Assembly (NCBI GenBank): GCA_021234155.1
Contig: JAJEKV010000008.1
Coordinates: 9,514,445-9,578,444 of the forward strand
Source of the DNA: Isoetes taiwanensis
Taxonomy: Eukaryota; Streptophyta; Lycopodiopsida; Isoetales; Isoetaceae
Reading direction: 5' to 3'
Length of the DNA stretch: 64,000 nt
Both the position numbers and the translations under genes were made by a program. Below are positions 54,386-64,000 of this stretch, piece after piece. How positions within the stretch are numbered: the stretch's first letter is position 1; each line of letters opens with the position of its first letter. Below the pieces are notes generated by a model. It was given only the letters and a program-made list of their open reading frames with translations. It searched no databases and had not been told where the DNA came from.

Positions 54386-55961
54386 TGTGACGTTCCAGTA
54401 TAATATACGATCTGAATACGTATATTATACTGCCACATCACACGTACATGTCAAGGTTGCACCTAGGGGGCAAGAGTTGCACCTAGGGGGCAACCTCGAA
54501 TATTGTGCATGTTAAATAAACATACACAATAATAAACCCCATGGACCCCATTGCCAAATGGCTAAATCCCATTTGGCCAATGCCTAACCTAACCCTAAGG
54601 GTTTCTATATAAAGGTTTTCCCCTTAAACCCTAAACTTTTTCTTCTCTTTGCATTTAGGGTTTTCCTTGAGCTTCTTTCCTCATCTCGCATTTGGGGTTC
54701 TCTGGAACCATTTCGGCCAAACCAGCACTCGAATTCACTTTGCCAGGCTCTGAAAAGCCGCCCTTGCACAATAGATCTTGGAGTAGCAGTAGTCTTCAGC
54801 AGGATCAGAGGCATGGACGCATTCCGGGGATCAGGAGCAAGTCAGGTGCCAGGTAAATGGTCATTCTGTTGTGCAAAGCCACCTTTTAGCTTGGCAATGA
54901 GCTGGTTTAGCATGTTAGTTTAGCTTTAGAGGCCTTATAGATCCCGAGATCATAAGCCCTAACAAAAGAACCTAACTCTGGATGTTTAGGTAGATAGATT
55001 AGATGATATTCTTCATTTCAGTTCTGTGATGATGTTGGTATTTCATTCTATGACCTCCATGTATTGGGAAGGGGGGTAGAGACCCTAACAGCCTTGTAGA
55101 AGATGATCCTAGAATAGTATTATTAGTACCCAATTATTGCGGCCTGTACACAAGAGCCCAGGTTGAAGGTGGAGGGGCTAGACCGGCAGAAGAAGGAGGT
55201 ACTTGCCCCAACACAAATCAATCCCTCTGGTGTGTAAAGCCTACCAGGGATTCTAGTGAGCTAGGTCTAATGCCTTGCCACTGCGTGTGGGCAAGGCATG
55301 GGCTTGACACCCGTGGAGTGATGCGTCACTCTCCATTGGGTTCAAGTCGAATAAGGGAAGTGGCCCTCTAGCCACCTGTGTTGAGCATGGAAGCCTCTGG
55401 AGGAAAGGTGACTTTCCCTCTGCCTCATCGGGGCTGGGGAGATGCAACCCAGTAGTAGCTATGTACCCGGCAGGCTACGGTCCGATCCCAATACTTATCA
55501 ATCCACTCTGCAAAGTGTGTACAGGAGGGGCAGATGGAGTGGACTACCCAACAGCCATGTTCTTATGCCAGCCAAATCCATTGCCATGAATTTTGTCTGC
55601 AATGACTTCTGGAGGCCCAAGCCGTCAGTCGAACCCCTTGAGTCAGAGCCCTGGGTAGGATTTCCCATATTGCTATTGTTCATGTTGATGTTGTTGTATA
55701 TGAGATGATTATGATGTGTTCACCCTTCGAGGTGATTGTATTGATATACTGTTAGTATGTGCTCATGTTTGTTTATTCACGCTTCCGCAGCTATGTCGAC
55801 CCGATGGGAGACGGGTGAATGACACATCTACTCTTCCCTTGTTGGCTCATTCCACTGGGAGTGGTGTCAGGTGGATGGCCCCCCGCCAGTTTGGCTGTCA
55901 GGGGGAATGCTCCGCCTTCGGATACGATATGCGCATCGTATAAGGAGTAGGGGACGTCACA
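54386..55961 (+). repeat. 5' LTR of element B, 1,576 bp
   Basis: Ends TGTGACGTTCC...GGGGACGTCACA form an inverted repeat. A TATA box (CTATATAAAGG) at 54606 lies in an AAACCCTAA-rich context typical of plant U3. A 20-bp segment (AAGGTTGCACCTAGGGGGCA) is tandemly repeated at 54450-54495. A small hairpin TGCCTTGCC/GGCAAGGCA lies at 55270-55300. Same family as 13829-15343, with clear divergence. Confidence 0.9.
54606..54616 (+). promoter_or_regulatory. TATA box of LTR promoter
   Basis: CTATATAAAGG, followed by a pyrimidine-rich stretch. It would start the genomic RNA about 30 bp on, leaving an R/U5 of over 1.3 kb. Confidence 0.6.
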
Positions 55962-55962
55962 G

Positions 55963-55974
55963 TGGTATCAGAGC
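55963..55974 (+). other. Primer-binding site (initiator tRNA-Met)
   Basis: TGGTATCAGAGC, one base after the LTR, identical to the site at 13816-13827. Confidence 0.92.
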
Positions 55975-56179
55975 ATGATCTTGGTAGACCAAGATCGAGC
56001 ACTGACCAGTTTCCCATAGGATTAACAGTAGACTTTCAGTCTTGGGAACAACCACCCAAGCAAGAACCTCGAAAATTGGAGAATTTTTTTTTCCAATTTC
56101 TAGTGCAGTAAGTAGGTTAATGCTAAGTTAGTAGTAAGTTTTAGCAAAAATCCAACCAAAATTGGCCAAAAAGAGGTGA

Positions 56180-56466
56180 CCCCTCACAGAATGCGCCCAG
56201 ACCAAATCTGCCCATGCTCGGATTTGCTCCCCGCGCACTGTGTGAGTAGTGGACCCATGTTGACCAAGTTAGATGCATAATTTAGCTAATCTAATAGTGT
56301 AGTTCAGCTTATTCCTTAGATTCTAGCTAGTTTTGCATGTTAAAACACTAAGAAACCCCTTGTAAATTGAAGATTAGATCCAAAAAGAGGTGACCCCTCA
56401 CAGAGTGCACCCAGACCAAATCCGCCCATGCTCGGATTTGCTCCCCGCGCACTGTGTGAGTGGTGG
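56180..56466 (+). repeat. Nested-hairpin modules 1 and 2 (upstream of ORF A)
   Basis: At 56180-56252 and 56394-56466. Outer stem CCCTCACAGAGTGCGC / GCGCACTGTGTGAGTGG (one or two mismatches), internal loop CCAGACC/GCTCCCC, inner stem AAATCCG/CGGATTT with an 8-nt loop CCCATGCT. Spacing is 214 bp. Both strands of the stems are conserved between copies, and the sequence between the modules is diverged. Confidence 0.85.
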
Positions 56467-56567
56467 ATGTTTTTTGGCTAAATAAACCTAATGTACTTAT
56501 CATATCTACACTAATACCTTCTAGATTGGCCTAATATGGAATTGCGGGTCCAAACCCTAAATTACCC

Positions 56568-56580
56568 CTATCTATAAATA
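56568..56580 (+). promoter_or_regulatory. TATA box before ORF A
   Basis: CTATCTATAAATAG lies about 105 bp upstream of the ORF A start and is followed by AAAATTAGGGTTCCTCATTTG. A matching arrangement precedes ORF B (58704). Confidence 0.5.
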
Positions 56581-56681
56581 GAAAATTAGGGTTCCTCATT
56601 TGTCCTCAGTGCCTCCAGCAAACAGCTCATCCCAGAAGACGATTTCTAGGCGCCAGAGCTTGGATTGCTTCAAACCAAAAC

Positions 56682-57927
56682 ATGGCCTGCACCAAAAAGA
56701 CCGCCCGCAAGGTAATGCCCCCTAGTTACGTGAGCGCCCAAGAGCTAGCCGCTCAACAGAAGGCCCGACAGGCTCAGGAGCGAGCCGAGCGGGAGCAGGA
56801 GGCTCAACACAGACGCCTAGGAGCAACCCCAGGAGCGTCAGGAGGAGGAGGCCCAAGAGCACCAGGAGGAGGAGCGCCCCCAAGACCTTGAAGAGGGAGC
56901 AGAGGAAATTGTAGATGAAGAAGCTGCAGAGGAGTTGAGGAGGGAGCTCGAGAGGGAGCTCTTCAAGAACTTAGAGAAGAAGGAAAAGAAGAGAAAGTGG
57001 GAGGGTGAAGAAACAGGAATAAAGAAGACCAAGGAGGAGCGCCGGCAAGAAAAAGAGGAGCGCCGAAAAAGAGAGGAGAGGAGGCAGAAGAAGGAGGAGA
57101 GGAGAAAACACAAGGAGAAGCGCTTGAAGAAGAGGGCGGATAAAGGGAAAGACCCCGTGATGCCTAAGGAGGCACGGCGAAAGCTGAAGACGACGTCGGC
57201 CAAAGGCGTCACCATTCGGGAGCAACAACCCGATAAGCCACCATCCTCATCTGACACTGAGTCAGATGAAGCGATAAGGGTCCCCCCACCAGCCGAAGGC
57301 TCGGAACCCTCGAATGCAGGGCAGGTGCCAGCTAATGAAGAGGAGGAGCAGGTAGCAGAGGTACCCCCGTACCCTAGGTGGCCTTCACCGAAGCACCCGA
57401 GCAATGACAATAAGAAGCCGAGGCCGCAGCGGGAGTCCTACGTACTCAAGCACGAGCTTGAGTATAGGAAGAAGGTCAAGGAGTACACCCAGTACATGAA
57501 AATGTACGAGGAGTACTCCAAGTATTACGAAGAGCACAAGGTCACCTACGTGGAGGGAGGACGGCCAACAAAGAAGAATACACTGAAGCCGCCCCTAGAG
57601 AGACCAGCACCACTGAGGAAGCCGATCAGAAGCAAGGCGGACTCGCGCTTTTCCAGAGCTGCCCGAGAGATCAGGCATTTCCAGAGAAGTTATGGGCTGC
57701 TGATCCCAAGAGCCCCCTTCGCGAGACTCACTCGTGAGATTTTGCAAGAATTTGACAAGAGCAAGAGAGTAACAAACGATATGTTACTCGCCCTACAGGA
57801 GGCGGCCGAGCAGCACATCGTCCAGCACTTTGAAGACTCGGTAGCATGTGCACTCCACGTAAAAAGGGTAACATGCATGCCCAAGGACTTGAGGCTGGTC
57901 AAGTACATTAAGAAAGAAAACCAATAA
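56682..57927 (+). pseudogene. Extra ORF A of element B: basic coiled-coil protein with histone-H3-like N-terminus (one frameshift)
   Basis: About 415 codons with a single slip near 56815 that joins the 56682 frame to the frame ending at 57927; otherwise open. N-terminus MACTKKTARKVMPPSY matches histone H3 (A-R-T-K-Q-T-A-R-K) at 7 of 9 positions after Met. Then an Ala/Gln/Glu-rich helix (56740-56900), a long Lys/Arg/Glu coiled coil (EERRKREERRQKKEERRKHK, 57050-57120) with nuclear-localisation-like clusters, a Pro/Ser/Glu-rich middle, YKK/YTQYMKMYEEYSKYYEEH (57465-57530), and a folded-looking C-terminus FSRAAREIRHFQRSYGLLIP to VKYIKKENQ. I know no homologous family. Likely nuclear and nucleic-acid or chromatin binding by composition only. 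Confidence 0.65.
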
Positions 57928-58063
57928 GTCTGTTGTAAATAATTTTTGTAAATACAAATTTATGATTTTGTCAAATTAATGTGTTAAATCATGTCTAAGT
58001 AGGGTGTATTACTAAGTTCTGCATTTGAAATTAATAAATTTGGAGCAAAACTCAGTGTTTTTG

Positions 58064-58540
58064 GCCCCACCCCTCATAGAGTGCGCCCAGACCAAATCCG
58101 CCCAGGCTCGGATTTGATCCCCACGCTGGTCGAGCACTGATCTCTGCAAAAAATTGTCCAAATGCAGAAAGTAAGGGCACCATTCGACTCAGCTCACCTT
58201 GTTTAGTAGGATTTGACCCTTAGATTGTAGAAATTGCAACCAAAACTCAAATGGAGCCCCACCCCTCACAGAGTGCGCCCAGACCAAATCCGCCCAGGCT
58301 CGAATTTGATCCCCGCGCACTGTGTGTGTGGTCAACCCCTAAACTAGGCCAAAACTTGTCCAAATGAAGCAAGTAAGGGCACAATCCGACCTATCTCGAC
58401 GAGATATGCAGGATTCTATCCTTAGTTTGCATGTTTGGCATCATCTTCGACCCAAACAAGGCCCCACCACTCACAGAGTGCGCCCAGACCAAATCCACCC
58501 ATGCTCGGATTTGCTCCCCGTGCACTGTGTGAGTGGTCAC
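58064..58540 (+). repeat. Nested-hairpin modules 3, 4 and 5 (between ORF A and ORF B)
   Basis: At 58064-58140, 58258-58333 and 58464-58540, spaced about 195-205 bp. Module 5 has the best outer stem (CCACTCACAGAGTGCGC / TGCACTGTGTGAGTGG). Module 3 has lost its right arm (CCACGCTGGTCGAGCACTGA). The linkers share TTGTCCAAATG.AG.AAGTAA and GGGCAC.ATTCGAC-like blocks, so the repeat unit is the whole 200 bp. Confidence 0.85.
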
Positions 58541-58703
58541 ACCACATTTGTCCTAATTTGACCTAACTTTCCCCAAGTTAGATGAAATTTGTTGCTATAG
58601 GATCCTTAGAATGCATTCTTCAGCATAGTTAGCCTATGAATTGCATAGCTAGACCTTAGAATCTTAGATATTCCCCAACTTTGAATTTTTCCAAAATTAG
58701 GGT

Positions 58704-58716
58704 TTTGCCTATAAGT
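58704..58716 (+). promoter_or_regulatory. TATA box before ORF B
   Basis: GCCTATAAGTAGACC about 115 bp upstream of the ORF B start, followed by ACAACCCTCATTTGCATCC, parallel to the ORF A leader. Confidence 0.5.
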
Positions 58717-58827
58717 AGACCACAACCCTCATTTGCATCCTACACATTTGCTCCTCACTCCAAGACAATTTTCCAGACCCCTAAGGTGCTTTCCCATCTG
58801 TTTGATATCCCCAGCTGCTCTAGTACC

Positions 58828-60383
58828 ATGGCAACCAATGCATTTAGGCGATGGTACAGTGCCACAGTTCATGTGGCCGAGGCTGACATCAACTCCGTCT
58901 TCGCCATCTTCCAGAAGGAGCTTGATGTGGAGGCCACCATCAATGCCACCCCTTTCTACCAAGACATTATGTCTGAGTTCCATGCCAAGATAGGACCTTC
59001 TCTAGTAGAGCTCCCACCTTGCATAGGATATTTTGCACCAAGCATGGCCCTCAAGATAGCACTGCAAGACATCCCCAACATAGATAAGTACCTAGAAAAC
59101 AAGGCTAGCCGCTTGCCTAACTACATGTCCATAAATATGAATAGGAGGAGATACTTCTCTTACACTGCAGCCATAGCTATTTTTCTATCTCTTCGAACCC
59201 AAACCCAGATAGGGGAACCATCTGTGCAACCCTTAGACGTCGAGCCAATGGCCATGGCAGCAGCTGAAGAGGAGCAGATGCGCCTTGCATACGAGGAGGA
59301 AGAGGAAGACGAAGGACGCGAGTCAGACACAGAAGACATCGACTTAGTACAGGAAAGGCAACAAGCAGAGTAGCAACTCCAAAGTTTTGAAGAAGGGCTT
59401 AGAGCCACAAGAATAGCACCACCACTTGGGCAAGGAATTACAATCTTGACCCCAGTGATTATACAAGGAGAGGCATACTTAAGCCTCCATGATATCAAGA
59501 ACCTCCCCGAGTGCCGAGATAGGGGCTACATGGTAGATGAACTTCTACACCTCCTACAGCAACAACCTGATCTGGACGACTTCATCGACAGAGAAACTCA
59601 GGACTTTCCCATCAGTATAAGGGAAGCCAGAATACACACCGGCAGACATCGACAGATATCGAAGCCTACACCGGCATCAGACATATGATGGCTGAGCGAG
59701 AGTTGACGTCGGAAGAGGAGTTCTTGGCAATTCAGGAGCGCATGGGAATCAGGGGAAAATCAATGTCTGCACTCCTACCTAGCACATCGGCATCGGCACC
59801 ACGACAAGCTGAGGGCAGCATCAACCTGACAGCTTCCGTGTACCGCGACTTCAGAGAAATGGAGGAAATGCCAGTTGACGAGTACTCCGGAAGACATAGA
59901 GCAGCCTTCAGATTTGGCGAAGAGGCAGGGCATGATAAAGCCCTTAGGTTCTACCTCCCATTGCTTGTAGATGGAAGAATAGCGGTTATACACCGCCAAT
60001 TCAGCCCACGGGGTGAAGAAGGAGTCTTCATGCTTATCGCTCTCTCAGGATTCGGAAGTCATGCTCGTATGGCCCCAAACATCGATCATGTCGTCCTTGT
60101 CAAGAGAACGATAGCGTTAAGTATCTTTGACTTCGCAGTCCCCTATAGACGGCAGGGCAGATTGGCAGTTACCGCGGCCTACACTTTGGACAGGAGGATT
60201 GAAGAGCTTGGTGACCGCACTTCAAGGAGGCACGGCCACAAATATCCTCAGGAACCTAGGGCGAACAATTGGCATAGCCCAAGTGAAGAAATTTTTGGAG
60301 GACAACCCCGATTACAGGAAGAAATTCCAAGAATAGAATTAGAAATGTTTTCAATTTTCATGATTGATATCTCGAATGTATAA
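58828..60383 (+). pseudogene. Extra ORF B of element B: unknown protein (one stop, one frame change)
   Basis: Start chosen at MATNAFRRWYSATVHVAEAD, 115 bp after the TATA box; an upstream in-frame ATG (58681) lies before it. Open to TAG at 59371-59373, continues in the same frame to TGA at 59686-59688, and a further frame opens at an ATG (59685) overlapping that TGA and runs to 60383. N-terminal alpha/beta-looking segment (SVFAIFQKELDVEATIN, LEDIPNIDKYL-like region), a very acidic patch EEEEEDEGRESDTEDIDLVQ, then LTSEEEFLAIQERMGI and a basic C-terminus. No match that I recognise. The ATGA overlap could be termination-reinitiation, but decay is simpler. Confidence 0.5.
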
Positions 60384-60512
60384 AAAGTATTATAACCATG
60401 AATATAAAATTGAATTATGTTCTCTTGATATATTTTGTCCCCATAATTATATCATCAAACAAACCAATGCAATGGCAAAACAACGAACTAATCATCAGAG
60501 TGTAATCGAAAT
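60384..60512. other. AT-rich spacer before gag
   Basis: Short non-coding gap between ORF B and gag; no hairpin module or TATA box is found here. Confidence 0.5.
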
Positions 60513-63500
60513 GTGTATGCAGCTAGAGTACCTAGGAATGTTGAAGGACAAGGGCAACATGACCAAAAGCACACTCCACCAAGGCAATTCCAACCAAGAA
60601 ATCTGTACCAGGACTTCGAAGCACCAACACCGGAACAGGAGATATCCCATATAAGATCAGACATCCATGAGATAAGGGCACTGTTGGCAAGAGTAGCAAC
60701 AGGGGGACCAGAGGCAGAACGTACAATTGCCTGAGACACCAGCCAAGAAGAGAAGCCGGAGAAGGAGGTCAACCAGCACAGAGTCCTCCGACTCTAGTTC
60801 TGACTCCGACTCTGAGTCGAAAGAGCAGGAGGATGGACGACGAGACCATAGGGATGGCCCTAACCATGATAGGGGCAGGACACAAGCTGACTATCAGAAG
60901 AAGGTTGACTCAGCCCTCAGTAATGTATGGAAAGCAAGAAAGTTGGAGCAATTCTCGGGAGATAACAGGTCCGGGATGGAGGCAGAAGCATGGTTAGACG
61001 AGATGAGAGAGTATGGCAATGCCTACAACATGAAAGACAAGGACAAAGGCAGAGTGGCAACAACTAACCTTAAGGGAGCAGCTAGGATCTGGTGGAAGGG
61101 CTATTCCAAAGCCCATGGCTTGAGTAGGGACAACTGCAGGTTCAAGAAGTTTGCCAAGGCATTCAAGCGGCATTATGTACCAAGGGAGCACAAGTGTCAC
61201 ATGATGCAACAATTTTACAGGTTGCAACCGGGCAACAAATCAGTTCAGAAATACACGGAGGAATTCATGAGACTAAGGTTTTATGTGCTCAAGTTGAGCG
61301 AAAGGCACGCAGTAGAGGGTTATATAGAAGGGTTGAACGAAGAGATCTGGAAGCTAGTAAGAGCAATAAACCCTAGGACGGTGTCAGAAGCGGAATCCAA
61401 GGCAGTAAGCTTGCAAGGAACGGGACCCCAAGAGAGCGGACCGAGACATCAATACTATCAGGATAAAAGAAAGGACATGGGAGGCTATAATCCAAGAGCG
61501 CCAAGCCCAGCAGCTAGTAGACCACAATACAACGCAAATCATGGGAAGCAGGGCAATGCAAACCTTGGCAAGCAGGATAAGAAACAGGTGACCTTCAAAG
61601 AGCAAGGAGGGGGTTCCAACTATTCAAAGGCAGTGAGACAGTTTTTGCAATCCATTCCCAAAGAGAAGAAGCAGGAATGTATAGAAAAGCAGTTGTGCTT
61701 TAGGTGTTTCCAGCCAGGGCATAGGACAAACAACTGCCCCTTGGTGATGAATGCGGCATTAGCGGAGATGGGATGGGAGACATCCACAAACGCAGACGAG
61801 GACGATGCACCAGACTATATCCAGGGTGAGTGCCATATCTTTGCCGCCACTGACACTGAGAACGTCGAAAGCCAGTATCAAGTCATCTCGACAACCGGGA
61901 AAGCCAAAGCAAAATCTTTCATAGTCTTGATAGATACAGGGAGCACCCATAATTTTGCTTCGCCGAGGATGGTACAGACGTTGAAGCTGAAGCCGTTGAA
62001 GTCAAAGTCTAGGCCAGTTGTGTTGGCTAGTGGGGCAATCAGGCACACAGCAGGGAAGAGGATCAACTTCAATGTAGACTTGCTGGGAATCAATGTAGCA
62101 TTGGGAGCCGAAGTGATGAACATCGGCAAATATGGTTTGATAATAGGCATGGAGTATCTTGGACCAGCAGGAGCCATCATTGATTGTGGGAAGCGGAAGG
62201 TGACCTTAACAATGCCGGAAGGCAAGATCATTGAGATAACAGGTAAAGAAGTCACACCAATTATGCAATGCATGTCCAGTAAGAAATTACTTAAATGCAT
62301 AAAGAAGGAGCAAGTGGCCTACATCTTCAAACTCGAAGCTGAAGAGGAAGAGGCAGAGGAAGAGAAAGAGGCCAAAGCATTGAACAAGCTTCCAAAGCCG
62401 ATAGCAAAGTTGGTGAAGGAATTTCATGACTTGTTTCCTGATGAGATCAAGCAGCTTCTTCCTTATAGAGGAGTCGAGTGTGAAATAGCACTTGAGCCGG
62501 GAACTAATCCAACAAGCAAGGCGCCTTATAGAATATCGACCGAAGAGTTGACGGAGTTGAAAAAGCAACTGCAAGAATTGCTAGACCTAGGGTTCATAAG
62601 ACCTAGTGTCTCTCCTTTTGGAGCGCCTATCCTTTTTGTGAAGAAGAAGGATGGAAGTCTTAGGATGTGCATTGACTACCGTCAATTAAATAAGCACACT
62701 ATTAAGAACAAGTATGCCTTGCCTAGATCGGACGATCTCATGGACCAGTTGCAGGGAGCGAAAGTCTTTTCTAAAATAGACTTGAGATCGGGTTATCACC
62801 AGATCAGGATCAAGGAAGAGGACATCCACAAGCCGGCTTTCAGAATGAGATATGGCCACTATGAGTTATGGTGATGCCATTCGGTTTGTCCAATGCTCCA
62901 GCAACTTTCATGAGACTTATGAACGATGTCTTCCGCGAATTCTTAGATGCTTTCATTATAGTCTTCTTCGACGACATCCTAGTTTACAGCAAGTCCTTGG
63001 AAGAACATGCCCAACACTTAAGGAAGGTATTTGAGAAGTTGAGGAGGCATCAACTCTTTGCGAAGCTATCCAAGTGCCACTTCGCAACAGAAAGAGTCGA
63101 GTACTTAGGGCATGTGATCACAGCAGAAGGCATCTCCACCGACCCTGCGAAGATTGAAGCAGTGATTGATTGGCCCGCACCGAAGAACACACATGGAGTG
63201 AGGAGTTTCCTCGGCCTAGCAGGCTATTATAGAAGGTTCGTCAAGAACTTTGCCAAGGTAGCAGCGCCATTGACGGACCTCACCAAAGCAGGGAAGATAA
63301 AGGATTGGGCAACTCATTGGCAAAGCAAGGCCCAAAAAGCATTTGACACATTGAAGGAAGCATTGACGACCGCGCCAGTTTTGATCTTGCTAGATCCAGC
63401 CAAAGATAAGCTTGTGGCGACAGACGCTAGCAGAATAGCAACAGGTGCAGTCCTCATGCAGGAGGAAAGGGTAGTGGCCTATGACTCGAAGAAAATGAAT

Positions 63501-64000
63501 GAAGCAGAGCAGTGCTACCCGACGCATGATTAGGAGCTTCTGGCTATAGTAAGAGCTTTAAGAATTTGGAGAACTATCTGTTGGGAAGAAGATTCCAGCT
63601 AGATACGGATCATCAAAGCCTTCAATACATATTTACACAACCACTCCTCAATTTGAGACAAAGGAGGTGGATGGAATTCCTTGAAGAATATGACTTCGAG
63701 ATAACTTATAAGCCAGGCAAGCTCAACATAGTTGCAGATGTGCTTTCTAGGAAGCCATTGAAGACGAGGACGCATTGTAATGTCATTTCAACGCTCACAA
63801 GTGAGTATGGTAAGAAGATCGAAGAAACCTTGCCAACAGACCCCGACTTTAAAGAAGTTTGGGCAAATCTTTGTAAGGAGGCCAGAACAGATAAAGAAAG
63901 AGAGGCCTTCAAGAACTATAAAAAGGAAGGAAACCTCCTATACCATAAAAACAAGTTGTGTGTACCTGAAACCTCGGAAGTAAGGAAATTAATCCTCCAT
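60513..64000 (+). pseudogene. Gag-Pol of element B (Ty3/gypsy), partial at window end
   Basis: Gag begins near MYAARVPRNVEGQGQHDQ (60513) and slips frame near 60725. Main frame 60727-62874: Ser/Arg-rich region, Retrotrans_gag domain ([44 protein letters not shown]), zinc knuckle [14 protein letters not shown] (about 61695-61736), protease [12 protein letters not shown] (61926-61960), RT from [12 protein letters not shown] through [19 protein letters not shown] and [16 protein letters not shown] 1-nt slip near 62866 then leads to [17 protein letters not shown], active site FFDDILVYS (62965-62990), [11 protein letters not shown], RNase [18 protein letters not shown] at 63531, a slip near 63557, VADVLSRKPL (63732-63762), and the integrase zinc-binding start NLLYHKNKLCVP at the edge. 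A single capsid-to-integrase polyprotein; breaks are few. Confidence 0.9.

Larger units (their letters stand above)
54386..64000 (+). mobile_element. Ty3/gypsy LTR retrotransposon with two extra 5' ORFs (element B), cut by window end
   Basis: 5' LTR 54386-55961, primer-binding site, leader with hairpins, extra ORF A (56682-57927), three more hairpins, extra ORF B (58828-60383), then gag-protease-RT-RNase H to the start of integrase at the window edge. Protease before RT and RT before integrase gives Ty3/gypsy order. Large ORFs 5' of gag are unusual for plant gypsy elements. The element has about seven breaks in total, some of which may be sequencing errors. The 3' LTR lies beyond 64000. Confidence 0.9.

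Noticed and set aside
56180-58540. CRISPR-like array from five spaced repeats
   Set aside because: The units are inverted-repeat modules interrupted by a 1.2-kb ORF, spacing is about 200 bp, the setting is a plant retrotransposon, and there are no cas genes.

Overview
This is nuclear DNA of a land plant. The evidence is an intron-split plant DNA-repair gene, plant Ty3/gypsy and LINE retrotransposons, GT/AG introns of 71-164 bp, plant promoter motifs and AT-rich, repeat-choked intergenic DNA. The abundance of decayed retroelements and the short introns would suit a seed-free plant such as a fern or lycophyte, but that placement is a guess. Only one host gene looks complete: a polynucleotide 3'-phosphatase (ZDP/PNKP type, minus strand, 16597-18644, 11 exons, 318 aa). 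Everything else is transposable elements, gene fragments and simple repeats.

Layout. 1-4319: a GC-rich, decayed LINE (plus strand) ending in an (ATTCT)n tail. 4320-16596: AT-rich decayed DNA holding a 321-bp MITE (4951-5271), fragments that look like PPR and RBP45/47 genes (9629-10168), a 288-bp foldback (10336-10623), tRNA-like repeats (13.07-13.33 kb) and a minus-strand 1,515-bp LTR with its primer-binding site (13829-15343). 16597-18644: the ZDP gene, followed by a region with three G-boxes and three heat-shock-like GAATATTC palindromes (18.78-19.27 kb) and a 113-bp hairpin (19647-19759).

20242-36240: a Myb/SANT-like (trihelix-type) gene split by a Ty3/gypsy element of the Tat/OTA type (20876-35848, minus strand, 5-bp target duplication CATTG). 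The element carries gag, protease, RT, RNase H, integrase, an extra sense ORF near the 3' LTR and a small antisense ORF with its own TATA box. A 4,075-bp DNA transposon with 32-bp inverted ends (25005-29079) sits in that antisense ORF. 24127-40897 is repeated directly as 40898-53622 (12.7 kb once the DNA transposon is discounted); each unit also carries a JINGUBANG-like WD40 pseudogene, a G-rich tract and a cluster of perfect CTCGACTCGCGAGTCGAG palindromes.

54386-64000: a second, plus-strand Ty3/gypsy element, cut by the window end, of the same LTR family as 13829-15343. Its design is unusual: between the 5' LTR and gag-pol lie two extra ORFs, each preceded by an array of about 200-bp modules carrying a nested hairpin and then a TATA box. 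The first extra ORF begins with nine residues that closely match the histone H3 tail, with Lys4 and Lys9 in register. This is the most interesting candidate for an undescribed system in the window.

The two duplicated units differ mostly by small scrambles, many at CAG/CTG sites, a pattern that could come from base-calling at CHG-methylated cytosines. Many apparent frameshifts in the elements may therefore be sequencing artefacts.
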